In this document: one piece after another, positions 17,087-26,116 of the stretch
How the letters are laid out: the number at the start of each line of letters is the position of its first letter
Position numbering within the stretch: the first letter of the stretch is position 1
From: Roseovarius aestuariivivens
GTDB taxonomy: Bacteria; Pseudomonadota; Alphaproteobacteria; Rhodobacterales; Rhodobacteraceae
Direction of reading: 5' to 3'
Length of the DNA stretch: 36,391 nt
NCBI RefSeq assembly: GCF_004761875.1
Contig: NZ_SJEY01000017.1
Coordinates: forward strand, 1 to 36,391
Notes under the pieces: model-generated
Told to the model about the DNA's origin: nothing
Database searches by the model: none
The model's input: the letters and a program-made list of their open reading frames with translations, nothing else
Made by a program: the position numbers and the translations under genes

Positions 17087-18418
17087 TCAGAGCTTGCGGA
17101 TCTTCAGTTTGGTCAGACGGTTGTCTTCCTTTTCGATCACCTCGAAGCGGAAGCCGTGGAAATTGAACACCTGATGCATGTCCGGGATGATCTGCGCCTC
17201 GTGGATCACGAGGCCCGCCACCGTGTTGGCCGCGTCGTCCGGCAGGCTCCAGTCCGTGGCGCGGTTGAGATCGCGGATCGTCATCGCCCCGTCGATCAGG
17301 AACTGGTTGTCCTCGCTCTTGCGGATCGGGTGTTCGGCCTGCGGATCGAACTCGTCGGTGATCTCGCCCACGATCTCTTCGAGGATATCCTCGAGCGTGA
17401 TCAGGCCCTGCAGGTCGCCATATTCGTCCACCACCAGCGCGAAGTGACTGCGCATGCGCAGAAATTGCCGCATCTGGTCGTCGAGCGTCGTGGTTTCGGG
17501 CACGAAATACGGCTTCATCATCACCGCCGTGATGTCGAAATGCGCCAGCGCGGCGCGGTTGCCGTCGCCGCTCAGCACCATTTTGTGCATGGCGCGCAAC
17601 AGGTCCTTGGCGTGCACGACGCCGATGATGTTGTCAGGATCATCGCGGAAGACCGGCAGGCGCGTGTGGCTGCTTTGCAGGCATTGATCCAGAATGGCCT
17701 CGGGATCGAGTTCGGCGTCGATCATCTCGATCTGGGAGCGATGCAGCATGATCTCCTCAACCGCGCGGTCGCCGAGATCGAGCGCGCCGAGGATGCGGTC
17801 GCGGTCTTCTTTCTCAACGATGCCTTCGGACTGGCCGAGATAGAGCGCGCCGGCGATCTCCTCGCGCACCGCAAGGATATGGCTGTCGGGATCGGTCTTG
17901 ACCCCGAAGAGCCGCAGGACCCCGCGCACCAGCAGGCGGACGGCCGAGACGATCGGCGAGAACAGCCGCACGACCACCATGATCACCGGCGCTGTCCGCG
18001 AAGCTGCGGCCTCGGCGTTGGTGATGGCGTAGGTCTTGGGCAGAACCTCGGCAAAGATGAGCACGAGAAGCGTCATCACCAGCGTGGCCAGCGCCACGCC
18101 GCTTTCGCCGAAGAGGCGGGTGAAGAGCGCGGTGGCGAGTGAGGTCGCCAGGATATTGACGAGGTTGTTGCCCAGCAGGACCGACCCGATCAGCCGCTCG
18201 TTGTCCTCGGTGATGGCCAGGGCGGTGTCGGCGCCCTTCGATCCCTTTTCGGCGCGCGCGCGCAGCTTGCCGCGCGACGCTGCCGTCAGCGCGGTTTCGC
18301 TGCCCGAAAAAAAGGCAGAGAGCACCAGAAGCGTCAGGATCGAAGCGCTGGTGATCCAGAAGGCCGCATCGAGTGTGGGTGACAGTGGTTCCATTCGCCA
18401 ACTCATCCGATTATCCAT
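17087..18418 (-). CDS. CNNM/HlyC-CorC family membrane protein with CBS pair (443 aa)
   Basis: Predicted inner-membrane protein linked to magnesium or other divalent cation handling. The N-terminal DUF21/CNNM transmembrane domain covers about residues 15-165 and contains the hallmark FFSGSETALTA (36-46) and FAEVLPKTYA (about 112-121). A CBS-domain pair follows at about 205-330 (SSHTRLPVFRDD, LVVDEYGDLQGLITLEDILE), then the CorC/HlyC C-terminal domain at about 345-430, ending in LTKLKIRKL. The start at 18418 gives the usual length; ATGs at 18406 and 18394 are alternatives, as none has a strong ribosome site. The frame stays open further upstream but that part overlaps the neighbouring divergent gene. 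It is often called a hemolysin-like protein, but no toxin function is implied. Confidence 0.85.
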   Translation of the reverse strand: MDNRMSWRMEPLSPTLDAAFWITSASILTLLVLSAFFSGSETALTAASRGKLRARAEKGSKGADTALAITEDNERLIGSVLLGNNLVNILATSLATALFTRLFGESGVALATLVMTLLVLIFAEVLPKTYAITNAEAAASRTAPVIMVVVRLFSPIVSAVRLLVRGVLRLFGVKTDPDSHILAVREEIAGALYLGQSEGIVEKEDRDRILGALDLGDRAVEEIMLHRSQIEMIDAELDPEAILDQCLQSSHTRLPVFRDDPDNIIGVVHAKDLLRAMHKMVLSGDGNRAALAHFDITAVMMKPYFVPETTTLDDQMRQFLRMRSHFALVVDEYGDLQGLITLEDILEEIVGEITDEFDPQAEHPIRKSEDNQFLIDGAMTIRDLNRATDWSLPDDAANTVAGLVIHEAQIIPDMHQVFNFHGFRFEVIEKEDNRLTKLKIRKL

Positions 18419-18464
18419 GCGGGTTATGGGGTGCGATGCGCCGTCAATCAAGGGAAGAGCGCCG

Positions 18465-19271
18465 ATGAAGATCGCCGATCTCGGGAAGCTCAGTGGGCCG
18501 GTGCTTGTGTTCGGAGGGCCGTATTCCAATCTGCAGGCCGTAACCGCGCTGCGCGAGGTGGCGGAACGGTCCGGGATTGCGCCGATGCATGTGATCTGCA
18601 CCGGCGATATCGTGGCCTATTGCGCCGAGGCCGCGGCGACGCTTGCCGAGATACGTGATTGGGGCTGCACTGTCGTGGCGGGCAATTGCGAAAAGCAACT
18701 CGGGGCCGGCGCAGGAGATTGCGGCTGCGGCTTTGAGGATGGCAGCACCTGCGACCGGCTTTCGGCGGGCTGGTACGCGCATGCCGATGCGCAGATCGGG
18801 GCCGAGGATCGTGCCTGGATGCGGGGCAGGCCGGATTTCGTCCTGTTCCACCACGCGGGTCTCCGGCATGCGGTTCTGCATGGGGGATTGAGCGACATCA
18901 GCCGGTTTCTCTGGCCAGTTTCACCCGAGGCGGAATTCGCCGAGGAACTGGCCCTGATCCGCGCGACGGCGGGGCCCGTCGACCGGGTATTTGCCGGGCA
19001 TTGCGGGCTGGCCTTTTCCCGGATCGTTGAGGGTGTCGAATGGGTCAATGCCGGTGCGATTGGCATGCCTGCCAATGCCGGACGCGCGACCACGCAATAC
19101 GCGATGCTGGATGAGGGCGTTACCTTTCAAGAGTTGAGCTACGATCACAGCGCGGCGCATCGCGCCATGGTGGCCGCGGGACTGACCCAAGGCTATCACG
19201 AGGCGCTGCTGAGCGGCTATTGGCCGTCGGAAGACGTGCTGCCGCCGGATTTGCGCCGGGTGTCCGCCTGA
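18465..19271 (+). CDS. Metallophosphoesterase-fold protein with altered metal motifs (268 aa)
   Basis: The order of motifs matches YfcE/ApaH-type calcineurin-like phosphoesterases: a first strand and turn (VFGGPYSNLQA, 15-25), CTGDIVAY (45-52), GNCE (73-76), VLHGG (137-141), FAGHCG (176-181) and a final VNAGAIGMPAN. The usual first motif D-x-H-G-N is here G-G-P-Y-S-N, losing both metal ligands, and the usual GHTH is GHCG. GNC(D/E) itself is normal for the YfcE branch. A Cys-rich insert, DCGCGFEDGSTC, lies at 85-96. The start follows agggaaga. The protein may be inactive as a phosphatase or use a different metal site. Its 3' end overlaps the convergent xerD gene by 55 bases. Confidence 0.75.
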   Translation: MKIADLGKLSGPVLVFGGPYSNLQAVTALREVAERSGIAPMHVICTGDIVAYCAEAAATLAEIRDWGCTVVAGNCEKQLGAGAGDCGCGFEDGSTCDRLSAGWYAHADAQIGAEDRAWMRGRPDFVLFHHAGLRHAVLHGGLSDISRFLWPVSPEAEFAEELALIRATAGPVDRVFAGHCGLAFSRIVEGVEWVNAGAIGMPANAGRATTQYAMLDEGVTFQELSYDHSAAHRAMVAAGLTQGYHEALLSGYWPSEDVLPPDLRRVSA

Positions 19272-20188
19272 GCCAGCGGGTGCGCGCCGAAGACCAGATC
19301 GCGCAACCGTTCGTCTAGGACATGGGTATAGATTTCGGTCGTCGCCACATCGGCGTGCCCCAGAAGCGTCTGGATGGTGCGCAGATCGGCACCGTTGGCC
19401 AGCAGATGCGTCGCAAAGGCATGGCGCAGCGTATGCGGTGTGACCTTGTCGGGCGATACGCCGGCGTTGGTCGCGATTTCCTTGATCAAGGTATAAAATC
19501 GATGGCGCGTGAGATGCCCTTGCTTGCCGCCCGAGGGGAAGAGAAACGGGCTGGCAGGCTTGCCCTTGTCGCGGGCGCGCGCTTCAGTCTCGTCCCGCAG
19601 GAAGAGCCAGGCCGAGAGGGCCGCACGCGCGGGGGGCGAGAGCGGCACGAGCCGTTCCTTGCCGCCTTTCCCGCGCACCAGAAGCATCTCGGGTTCGCCG
19701 CGCGCCGAGGCGACGGGGAGCGAAACAAGCTCGCTGACGCGCATGCCGGTGGCATAAAGCAGTTGCATAAGGCAGGTGTTGCGCAGGCGGTCGGCCTTGT
19801 TGCGGCCCGTTTCGCAGGCCGCGGCCAGTAGGCGGTCGACCTCTTCGATGTCCAGCGTCTTTGGCAGGGCTTTCGATTTGCCCGGGCCCTTTATTGCGAC
19901 GGCGGGATTGTCCGTCCGTAACCGGTCGTCGAAGGCGAAGCGGTAGAGTTGCTTGATCGCCGACAGGCGTCGCGCCCGGGTCGCGGCCGCAAGACCGTCC
20001 GTGTTGCAGGCCACGAGATAGGCCTCGATATCATCTTTGGCGGCCGAGGCGAGATCCTGCTTGCGGTGGCCGAGCCAGTCGGCGAACGCGTCAAGGTCGC
20101 GCCGGTATGCGGCGAGTGTATTTTGCGCCGCGCCAAGTTCGGCTGCCTGCGCCTCGAGAAAGCGGGCGATCCAGCGCCGGGAGGTCAT
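19217..20188 (-). CDS. xerD: Site-specific tyrosine recombinase XerD (323 aa)
   Basis: It cuts and rejoins DNA at dif to resolve chromosome dimers, working with XerC at the division septum. The N-terminal core-binding domain covers about residues 5-95. The catalytic domain contains Arg150 (ATGMRVSEL), Lys174 (VRGKGGKERLV), His252 and Arg255 (PHTLRHAFATHL), His278 (LLGHADVATTEIYTHV) and nucleophile Tyr287. The spacing and the motif LLGHADVATTEIYTHV favour XerD over phage integrases. The length is slightly above the usual 300 because of a C-terminal tail after HPLA. Its ATG overlaps the stop of the preceding exported-protein gene by 4 bases (ATGA), so the two are translationally coupled. Confidence 0.9.
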   Translation of the reverse strand: MTSRRWIARFLEAQAAELGAAQNTLAAYRRDLDAFADWLGHRKQDLASAAKDDIEAYLVACNTDGLAAATRARRLSAIKQLYRFAFDDRLRTDNPAVAIKGPGKSKALPKTLDIEEVDRLLAAACETGRNKADRLRNTCLMQLLYATGMRVSELVSLPVASARGEPEMLLVRGKGGKERLVPLSPPARAALSAWLFLRDETEARARDKGKPASPFLFPSGGKQGHLTRHRFYTLIKEIATNAGVSPDKVTPHTLRHAFATHLLANGADLRTIQTLLGHADVATTEIYTHVLDERLRDLVFGAHPLAQADTRRKSGGSTSSDGQ

Positions 20189-21717
20189 GCCCCGGCCCTG
20201 AGAAGAAGGATCTGAAGTGCTGCGCGCCGGGCGGTATCTTCCAGTCCCACGGCGCGCAGGGTCGAGAGACCGGCGATGATGTCGGGGCCTTGATTCGGCG
20301 TGGCGGAGTCGAGTTGCAGGGCCGCGGAGAGAATCGCCTGACCCAGCCGGCCGTTTTTCAGGAGATCGGCTTGCGCCGTCGACGCGTCTTGCGTGGCGAA
20401 GGCAGTTGCGATGGCTTGTTCCGCGACGCTGCGCGCGAGTTCAGGGTCGGGGTTGCCTTGTGCAAGACCTGCCAGAAACGCGGCGCGGCGGCCTTCGGGG
20501 CGGAATTCGGCGGCCAGCACCTCGTAGTTCGGTGACAGGAGCGCCATGTCGAAGGCGATGCGCCCGGCTTGTCCGGTCAGGTCCATCTCTGCCAAGGGCG
20601 CGGCATAGAGCGCCGATAGAACGACGGCAAGCCCTTCACGCTTCATGTCCGACCAGAGGGGGATCAGAACCGTTTCGACGGCGTCGGTATCCTGATCGGC
20701 GATGGCGGCCTCGAGCGCCTGCACGCGCGCGACGCGGTCCCAGATGCCGCCGGAAGCGGCCGGGCTTTGCTGTGTGTAGAGGCCTAGTAGCCGGTTGGCC
20801 GGCAGGGCGCCGGTATGCGCCAAGCGCTCCGCCGCCTCGAGTTCGGCCCGCCAACCGGACACGCCGCGCAGATCGGTGACAGCGTAGGCGCGCGGCAAAT
20901 TGCGCGTTGGCAGAGGGGCGCCATTGGCCTCGTGCAGGCGGAAAAGCAGCGGCGTCATCCGCGAGGAGGGGGCGAGTTGTTCGGCCCCTTCGATGGTTTC
21001 CGGGTCGAGATACTGGGCCAGCATGCTGTCGAGCGGCGGCGCAAGGGCGCCGACGGCGCGGGCGGTTTCGTAGGTCAGGGCGGCGGTTTGCCAGTCGCCC
21101 ATGCGTGCGCCGCAGAAGATTCGCGCCTCGAACCGATCCGTCAGCCGAGGATTGTCAGCCAGTGCGGCGCAGGCCGCGTCCTCGTTGCCATTCAAAAGCG
21201 CCAGATCGAACCACTGGTCGAATAGCGGTTCCTGGGACGGGCCGGCCCGTTCGGCGAGGGCCAGCGCGGGTTCCACCGCGCCGAGGTCGTGCAGAGCGTC
21301 GAGCCGCGCCTTGAGAAAGCGCGCGTCCGGGCCGGCATCGGCGGGCGGCTCGGCCTCGGCCAGAAGCAGCGTATAGTAGAGCGCCTGGATCGCCGGCAGC
21401 GGATCGGGAGAGATGCGCGCGAAAAGCGAGGTCAGCGTATCGGTCGTGCTGGCCTGCCAGAGCGTCGGCGGCAGCCCGGTGGTCGCACTGGGCAGCAGGC
21501 CCACCGCGTCTGGCTTGGCCGTGTCGAGCGGCATGACCTCGACATCCGGCACCGTCGCGCCGGTGCCGGATTGCGGTTGGCCCAACGGCTTGAGCAGCGG
21601 TTGTGCGACGCTGATCGGCGCGGGATCTTTCAGCCAGTCGATGGCACCCAGCGGCGTTTCGGCCAGCGCGGGGCTGCACGCGAGCGCAAAAAGGGCAGTG
21701 AGATTAAGACGCTTCAA
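20185..21717 (-). CDS. Exported alpha-helical protein of unknown function (510 aa, TTG start)
   Basis: I do not recognise a named family. From the TTG at 21717 the protein opens with Lys-Arg and a hydrophobic stretch ending CSPALA before ETPLG, a good signal peptide for export to the periplasm. The rest is Ala/Leu-rich and helical, with short repeats of the kind LALAERAG and EAAERLAHTGALPANRLLGL, suggestive of TPR- or solenoid-like helical pairs. The frame is open up to 21789, but the TTG is preferred: it follows aggat by 6 bases and gives the signal peptide. It overlaps the upstream 49-residue gene by 14 bases and xerD by 4 bases, so the three probably form one transcript. Confidence 0.7.
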   Translation of the reverse strand: MKRLNLTALFALACSPALAETPLGAIDWLKDPAPISVAQPLLKPLGQPQSGTGATVPDVEVMPLDTAKPDAVGLLPSATTGLPPTLWQASTTDTLTSLFARISPDPLPAIQALYYTLLLAEAEPPADAGPDARFLKARLDALHDLGAVEPALALAERAGPSQEPLFDQWFDLALLNGNEDAACAALADNPRLTDRFEARIFCGARMGDWQTAALTYETARAVGALAPPLDSMLAQYLDPETIEGAEQLAPSSRMTPLLFRLHEANGAPLPTRNLPRAYAVTDLRGVSGWRAELEAAERLAHTGALPANRLLGLYTQQSPAASGGIWDRVARVQALEAAIADQDTDAVETVLIPLWSDMKREGLAVVLSALYAAPLAEMDLTGQAGRIAFDMALLSPNYEVLAAEFRPEGRRAAFLAGLAQGNPDPELARSVAEQAIATAFATQDASTAQADLLKNGRLGQAILSAALQLDSATPNQGPDIIAGLSTLRAVGLEDTARRAALQILLLRAGA

Positions 21718-21853
21718 GGATGATATCCTGGCGGATTTCCTTGCTGGGCGGCGAGAAGTCCGCACCAAAAAACGGCCCGACATAGGCATAGCCCGCGAGC
21801 GCGATGAAGCCGAGGACGGCCAGGTAGAAAATCCATTTCAGCAGCCTAAGCAT
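21704..21853 (-). CDS. Small single-span membrane protein (49 aa)
   Basis: This short frame is easily missed. It starts with ATG at 21853, preceded by agga about 8 bases upstream, and ends with TAA at 21704-21706. The product begins MLRLLKWIFYLAVLGFIALA, one clear transmembrane helix, followed by GYAYVGPFFGADFSPPSKEI and a polar tail ending ILEAS. The predicted topology is a membrane anchor with a short tail containing a Pro-Pro turn. Its 3' end overlaps the start of the exported 510-residue protein by 14 bases, which supports it being translated. The function is unknown; a role tied to its periplasmic neighbour is a reasonable guess. Confidence 0.7.
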   Translation of the reverse strand: MLRLLKWIFYLAVLGFIALAGYAYVGPFFGADFSPPSKEIRQDIILEAS

Positions 21854-21967
21854 GTTTGTCCTGCTCGAATTTCGATCTGTTTCGCCAAGTTATAACTGGC
21901 CTTTTCGACAAGATCACGTCATTCAATGGCGCTGTAAACCGAATTGGCAGGGGAGCGCCGACAGATC
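21854..21967. promoter_or_regulatory. Divergent promoter region between the small membrane protein and aroK
   Basis: The 114 bases separate divergent operons. A perfect 10-bp palindrome agttataact (21888-21897) contains tataac on both strands, so it could supply the -10 box in either direction. No clear -35 box is seen at the right distance on either side. Confidence is low. Confidence 0.3.
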
Positions 21968-22525
21968 GTGTCCGAAGGTGGGTGGCAACTCAAGAAATCG
22001 GTTGTGCTCGTGGGTATGATGGGTGCGGGAAAAACCGCTGTTGGCAAGGCTTTGGCCAATCTTCTTGATGTTCCGTTCCTTGATTCGGACATGGAAATCG
22101 AGACCGCTGCGAACATGACGATCGCGGAGATTTTCAAGCGCGACGGCGAGGCATTCTTTCGCGATCGTGAAACGCAGGTCCTTGCGCGGCTGCTGGATGG
22201 GCCTTCGGGGATCATCTCTGCCGGTGGCGGGGCGTTTCTGGCCGAGCGCAACCGGGATCTTATCGCGCAAAAAGGCGCTTCGGTCTGGCTCAAGGCCGAT
22301 CTGGAGCTTCTTTGGAGCCGCGTGAAGCACAAGGACACTCGACCGTTGCTGAAGACCGCAGATCCCAAGGCGACGCTGACAATGCTTTATGAGGCGCGGT
22401 TGCCGTTTTACAGCCTCGCCGATCTGGCGGTCGAAGCGCGTTCTGAGTATTCCATCGACACCATGGCGGCCAAGGTGCTGGAGGCGCTTGGCACCCGGCC
22501 CGACGTTCTGGAGCCCGTAGCATGA
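21968..22525 (+). CDS. aroK: Shikimate kinase AroK (185 aa, GTG start)
   Basis: It phosphorylates shikimate with ATP in the chorismate pathway for aromatic amino acids. The Walker A loop GMMGAGKT is at residues 16-23. The substrate-binding DSD is at 39-41, Arg65 lies in FFRDRE, the GGG turn is at 86-88 (SAGGGAFL), and an Arg-Pro-Leu lid segment follows (DTRPLLK). The length is normal for the family. The GTG at 21968 is chosen because it gives an N-terminus like that of relatives (a short polar leader, then LKKSVVLVG). A TTG at 21944 is in frame, and the ribosome site aggggag (21949-21955) is somewhat far from the GTG, so the start is not certain. It overlaps aroB by 4 bases (ATGA). Confidence 0.9.
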   Translation: MSEGGWQLKKSVVLVGMMGAGKTAVGKALANLLDVPFLDSDMEIETAANMTIAEIFKRDGEAFFRDRETQVLARLLDGPSGIISAGGGAFLAERNRDLIAQKGASVWLKADLELLWSRVKHKDTRPLLKTADPKATLTMLYEARLPFYSLADLAVEARSEYSIDTMAAKVLEALGTRPDVLEPVA

Positions 22526-23637
22526 CCGAAACCGTCCACGTCCCGCTCGAAGGGCGCGCCTATGACATCCATATCGGTCCCGGTCTGCTGACGCGGAGCG
22601 GTGACTTGATCGGCCCGCTTCTGCACCGGCCGAAAGTGGCGATCATCACGGATGAAAACGTTGGCCTATTGCACCTGGAGCGCCTTGTAAGTGGTTTGGA
22701 AAAAAATGGAATTTCTAGTTCTGCCCTGACACTTCCGGCCGGGGAGGCGACGAAATCCTGGCAGCATTTCGAACGCGCGGTCGAGTGGCTTCTGGACCAG
22801 CGGATCGAACGGCGGGACGTGGTGATCGCGTTGGGTGGCGGGGTCATCGGCGATCTGGTGGGATTCGCGGCGGCGGTTCTGCGACGGGGCGTGCGGTTCG
22901 TGCAGGTGCCCACCAGTCTTCTGGCGCAGGTCGACAGCTCGGTCGGGGGGAAAACGGGGATCAACGCGCCGCAGGGCAAGAACCTGATCGGGGCCTTTCA
23001 CCAGCCGAGCCTTGTTCTGGCCGATACCGAGGTTCTGGGCACATTGCAGCCACGCGATTACCTCGCCGGCTACGGTGAGGTTGTGAAATACGGGCTATTG
23101 GGAGACCTGGAGTTTTTCGAATGGCTTGAGGCCAACGCGTCGCTGGCCGCCGAAGGCGATATGGCGGCGCGGATCAGGCTGGTGAAACGTTCGGTCGAAA
23201 TGAAAGCCGAGATCGTCGTGCGGGATGAGACGGAACAGGGCGATCGGGCGCTGCTCAACCTGGGGCATACGTTCTGCCACGCGCTCGAAGCAGCGACGGG
23301 GTATTCCGACCGATTGTTGCATGGCGAGGGCGTCGCCATCGGCTGTGCGCTGGCCTTCGACCTTTCGGCGCGTCTGGGGCTTTGCCCGCAGGAGGACCCG
23401 AGCCGCGTGCGCGCGCATCTTCGCGACATGAACATGAAGGCGGATCTTACGGATATCGAAGGCGAATTGCCCGATGCGGCGGGTCTTCTCGACCTTATGG
23501 GGCAGGACAAGAAGGTGATTGACAGACGGCTGAGATTCATCCTGGCGCGGGGCATCGGTCAGGCTTTTGTGGCCGAGGACGTCGATGGTGACAGTGTTCA
23601 TGCGTTGCTGACCGAGGCGCTTTCGGCGCGGGGTTGA
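22522..23637 (+). CDS. aroB: 3-dehydroquinate synthase AroB (371 aa)
   Basis: It converts DAHP to 3-dehydroquinate, the second step of the shikimate pathway, using NAD and a divalent metal. The NAD loop GGGVIGD is at residues 105-111, and the conserved TSLLAQVDSSVGGKTG is at 131-146. The metal ligands Glu186 (GYGEVVKYG), His249 (LNLGHTFCHALE) and His267 (LLHGEG) are all present. Length and motif order are standard. The ATG sits inside the aroK stop, so the two are translationally coupled, an arrangement common in proteobacteria. It ends 21 bases before the convergent arsenite-transporter gene. Confidence 0.95.
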   Translation: MTETVHVPLEGRAYDIHIGPGLLTRSGDLIGPLLHRPKVAIITDENVGLLHLERLVSGLEKNGISSSALTLPAGEATKSWQHFERAVEWLLDQRIERRDVVIALGGGVIGDLVGFAAAVLRRGVRFVQVPTSLLAQVDSSVGGKTGINAPQGKNLIGAFHQPSLVLADTEVLGTLQPRDYLAGYGEVVKYGLLGDLEFFEWLEANASLAAEGDMAARIRLVKRSVEMKAEIVVRDETEQGDRALLNLGHTFCHALEAATGYSDRLLHGEGVAIGCALAFDLSARLGLCPQEDPSRVRAHLRDMNMKADLTDIEGELPDAAGLLDLMGQDKKVIDRRLRFILARGIGQAFVAEDVDGDSVHALLTEALSARG

Positions 23638-23658
23638 GACCTCGTTCTCCGTGTGGTC

Positions 23659-24714
23659 TTAGTCGGGAAACCAGTGCCGGGTCCGGTTGGCGAAGGCCAC
23701 GAGCGACAGCATGACCGGCACCTCGACGAGAACCCCGACCACGGTGGCCAGCGCCGCGCCGGAGCCGAGACCGAAAAGACTGATCGCGACGGCGACCGCC
23801 AGTTCGAAGAAGTTCGATGTGCCGATAAGCGCACAGGGCGCGGCCACGCGGAACGGTACGCGCCACACCCGCGCCAGGACGTAAGCGATCAGAAAGATAC
23901 CGTAACTTTGCAGCAAAAGCGGCGCCGCGATCATCGCAATGACCAACGGCGTGTCCAAAATGACCTGTCCCTGAAAGCCGAACAAAAGCACGACGGTAAA
24001 CAGCAGCCCGATCACCGTCCCCGGTTTGACCCGTTCGCGGAACATGTCGACGGCGGTTTCGCCGCCGCGCGCGATCAGCCGCGCCCGGGTGAGAATGCCG
24101 GCGGCAAGCGGGATCAGGATATAAAGGACGACAGAAAGGATCAGGGTGGTCCAGGGCACGTCGATATCGCTGACCCCGAGAAGCAGCGCCACGATCGGCG
24201 CGAAGGCGAACACCATGACGACATCGTTCACCGAGACCTGAACAAGGGTATAGGTGGCGTCGCCGCGGGTCAGTTGCGACCACACGAAAACCATCGCCGT
24301 GCAGGGCGCGGCCCCGAGAAGAATGAGCCCGGCGAGATAGGCCTGTGCGTCATCCGGCGGGATCAGATCGGCGAAGACGTGGTGAAAGAAAAGCACGCCG
24401 AGCGCCGCCATGGTAAAGGGCTTGATCAGCCAATTCACGGTCAGGGTAATGGCGAGGCCCTTCGGCGTATCGCCGACGTGCCGCAGCGCCTTGAAATCGA
24501 CGCCTACCATCATCGGAAAAACCATTGCCCAGATCAGAAGCGCGACGGGCAGGTTGACCGAGGCGATTTCGAGGGCCGCGAGGGCCCGGAACGCCCCAGG
24601 GACAAGATTGCCGAGGAGAAGACCCGCCCCGATGGCCAGCGCAACCCAAAGCGACAGCCACCGTTCGAACCGGCCCATGCCGCCGGTCTGCGCATCGGCG
24701 ATCTGGTCTGACAT
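23659..24714 (-). CDS. acr3: ACR3-family arsenite efflux transporter (351 aa)
   Basis: Predicted inner-membrane exporter of arsenite, driven by the proton gradient. About ten hydrophobic segments can be read. The family signature [15 protein letters not shown] is near residues 132-146, with the functionally essential Cys at 138. A second conserved segment, [14 protein letters not shown], lies near the C-terminus. The length is typical of bacterial ACR3. The start at 24714 follows ggaggg. It lies downstream of tyrS on the same strand, 85 bases away. No arsR, arsC or arsH is visible nearby, which is unusual because acr3 is normally in an arsenic-inducible operon. Confidence 0.9.
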   Translation of the reverse strand: MSDQIADAQTGGMGRFERWLSLWVALAIGAGLLLGNLVPGAFRALAALEIASVNLPVALLIWAMVFPMMVGVDFKALRHVGDTPKGLAITLTVNWLIKPFTMAALGVLFFHHVFADLIPPDDAQAYLAGLILLGAAPCTAMVFVWSQLTRGDATYTLVQVSVNDVVMVFAFAPIVALLLGVSDIDVPWTTLILSVVLYILIPLAAGILTRARLIARGGETAVDMFRERVKPGTVIGLLFTVVLLFGFQGQVILDTPLVIAMIAAPLLLQSYGIFLIAYVLARVWRVPFRVAAPCALIGTSNFFELAVAVAISLFGLGSGAALATVVGVLVEVPVMLSLVAFANRTRHWFPD

Positions 24715-24743
24715 GTCTGGTTACCCTCCGATCCGGGTCGTGG

Positions 24744-24763
24744 GTGTTCCCCGAAGAGAACAC
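24744..24763. promoter_or_regulatory. Dyad upstream of acr3
   Basis: gtgttc (24744-24749) and gaacac (24758-24763) form a perfect 6-bp inverted repeat with 8 bases between. It lies 30 bases upstream of the acr3 start and downstream of tyrS. It could be a regulator site for acr3 or a small hairpin in a tyrS-acr3 transcript. The arms are not the usual ArsR operator that I know, so the function is left open. Confidence 0.3.
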
Positions 24764-24799
24764 TCTGGACTGCCTGCACAGGTCGGCATCTCGCAGGGC

Positions 24800-26053
24800 T
24801 CAGCTTTCGATCTTCACCAGCGCATGCCGCTTTTTCCCGGCCGAAAGCTTGACCGGAACCTCGAGCGCTGCACGGTCGAGCATGAGTCCCGCATCGGTTA
24901 GCGGCGCGTCATCCAGCCGGGCGCCGTTCTCGGCGATCAGCCGCTTGGCTTCCTTGCCGGATTTGGCCAGCCCGGATTTGACGATCAACTGGACTATGGA
25001 AATGCCGTCCCCGATTTCGTCGGGCGAAAGTTCCAGTGTCGGAAGATCGTCGCCGACGCCGCCTTTCTCGAAGACCTCTCGCGCGGTCGCTTCGGCGGCG
25101 CGCGCGGCCTCGGCCCCGTGGAGCAGCGTCGTGACCTCGTTGGCTAGGATGATCTTCGCTTCGTTGATTTCCGAGCCTTGCAACGCCCCCAGGCGGTCGC
25201 ATTCGGACACGGGCAGTTCGGTGTAGAGCTTCAGAAAGCGGCCCACATCCGCATCCATTGTGTTCCGCCAGAATTGCCAGAACGTGTAGGGCGGGCACAT
25301 ATCCGCGTTGAGCCAGACCGCACCATCGGCGGACTTGCCCATCTTGCGCCCGTCCGCGGTGGTCAGCAGGGGCGATGTCAGGCCGTAGACCTCGTGATCG
25401 AGGACCCGGCGCGTTAGGTCGATGCCATTTACGATATTGCCCCACTGGTCCGAGCCGCCCATCTGCAGGATGCAGCCGTAGCGGCGGTTCAGCTCCAGGA
25501 AGTCATAGGCCTGCAGGATCATGTAGTTGAATTCGAGGAAAGAAAGCGACTGTTCACGGTCGAGCCGGGATTTCACAGACTCGAAGCTGAGCATCCGGTT
25601 GACCGAGAAATGCCGTCCGATATCGCGCAGGAACGCGATGTAGTTGAGCTGATCGAGCCATTCGGCATTGTTGATCATCAGGGCGCCGGAAGGCGTGTCG
25701 CCGTACTCGATATAGGCCGCGAAAACGCGCTGAATCCCGTCGATATTGGCCTGGATCGCGGCGTCGTCGAGCAGCGGGCGTTCATCGGCGCGAAAGCTTG
25801 GGTCGCCGACCTTGGTCGTGCCGCCGCCCATCAGGGTGATGGGCTTGTGGCCGGTCTTCTGCAGCCAGCGCAGCATCATGATCTGGATGAGCGAGCCCAC
25901 ATGCAGCGACCGCGCGGTTGCGTCGAAGCCGATATAGGCGGGCGCCGGACCGGCCATGAGCGCCTCGTCCAGCCCCTGCATGTCGGTGCAGTCGGCCAGA
26001 AAGCCGCGCTCGATCATCACGCGCAGAAATTCGGACTTGGGGTGATAGGTCAT
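24800..26053 (-). CDS. tyrS: Tyrosyl-tRNA synthetase TyrS (417 aa)
   Basis: It charges tRNA-Tyr with tyrosine in the cytoplasm. The class I signature appears as LHVGS (50-54, HIGH-type), followed by [14 protein letters not shown], the tyrosine-binding [10 protein letters not shown] and the KMSKS-type loop GRKMGKS (about 240-245). A C-terminal S4-like RNA-binding domain ([20 protein letters not shown]) ends the protein. The length is that of the bacterial TyrS form. The start [10 protein letters not shown] at 26053 fits the usual N-terminus; the frame remains open well upstream, but that part is antisense to anmK. It is divergent from anmK with 63 bases between. Confidence 0.95.
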   Translation of the reverse strand: MTYHPKSEFLRVMIERGFLADCTDMQGLDEALMAGPAPAYIGFDATARSLHVGSLIQIMMLRWLQKTGHKPITLMGGGTTKVGDPSFRADERPLLDDAAIQANIDGIQRVFAAYIEYGDTPSGALMINNAEWLDQLNYIAFLRDIGRHFSVNRMLSFESVKSRLDREQSLSFLEFNYMILQAYDFLELNRRYGCILQMGGSDQWGNIVNGIDLTRRVLDHEVYGLTSPLLTTADGRKMGKSADGAVWLNADMCPPYTFWQFWRNTMDADVGRFLKLYTELPVSECDRLGALQGSEINEAKIILANEVTTLLHGAEAARAAEATAREVFEKGGVGDDLPTLELSPDEIGDGISIVQLIVKSGLAKSGKEAKRLIAENGARLDDAPLTDAGLMLDRAALEVPVKLSAGKKRHALVKIES

Positions 26054-26116
26054 ATCTCTTGTCCCGCCAATGTTTGCGCGGCATGTATAGGCAGGCTCTG
26101 GGCGAAGGAAAAGGCC

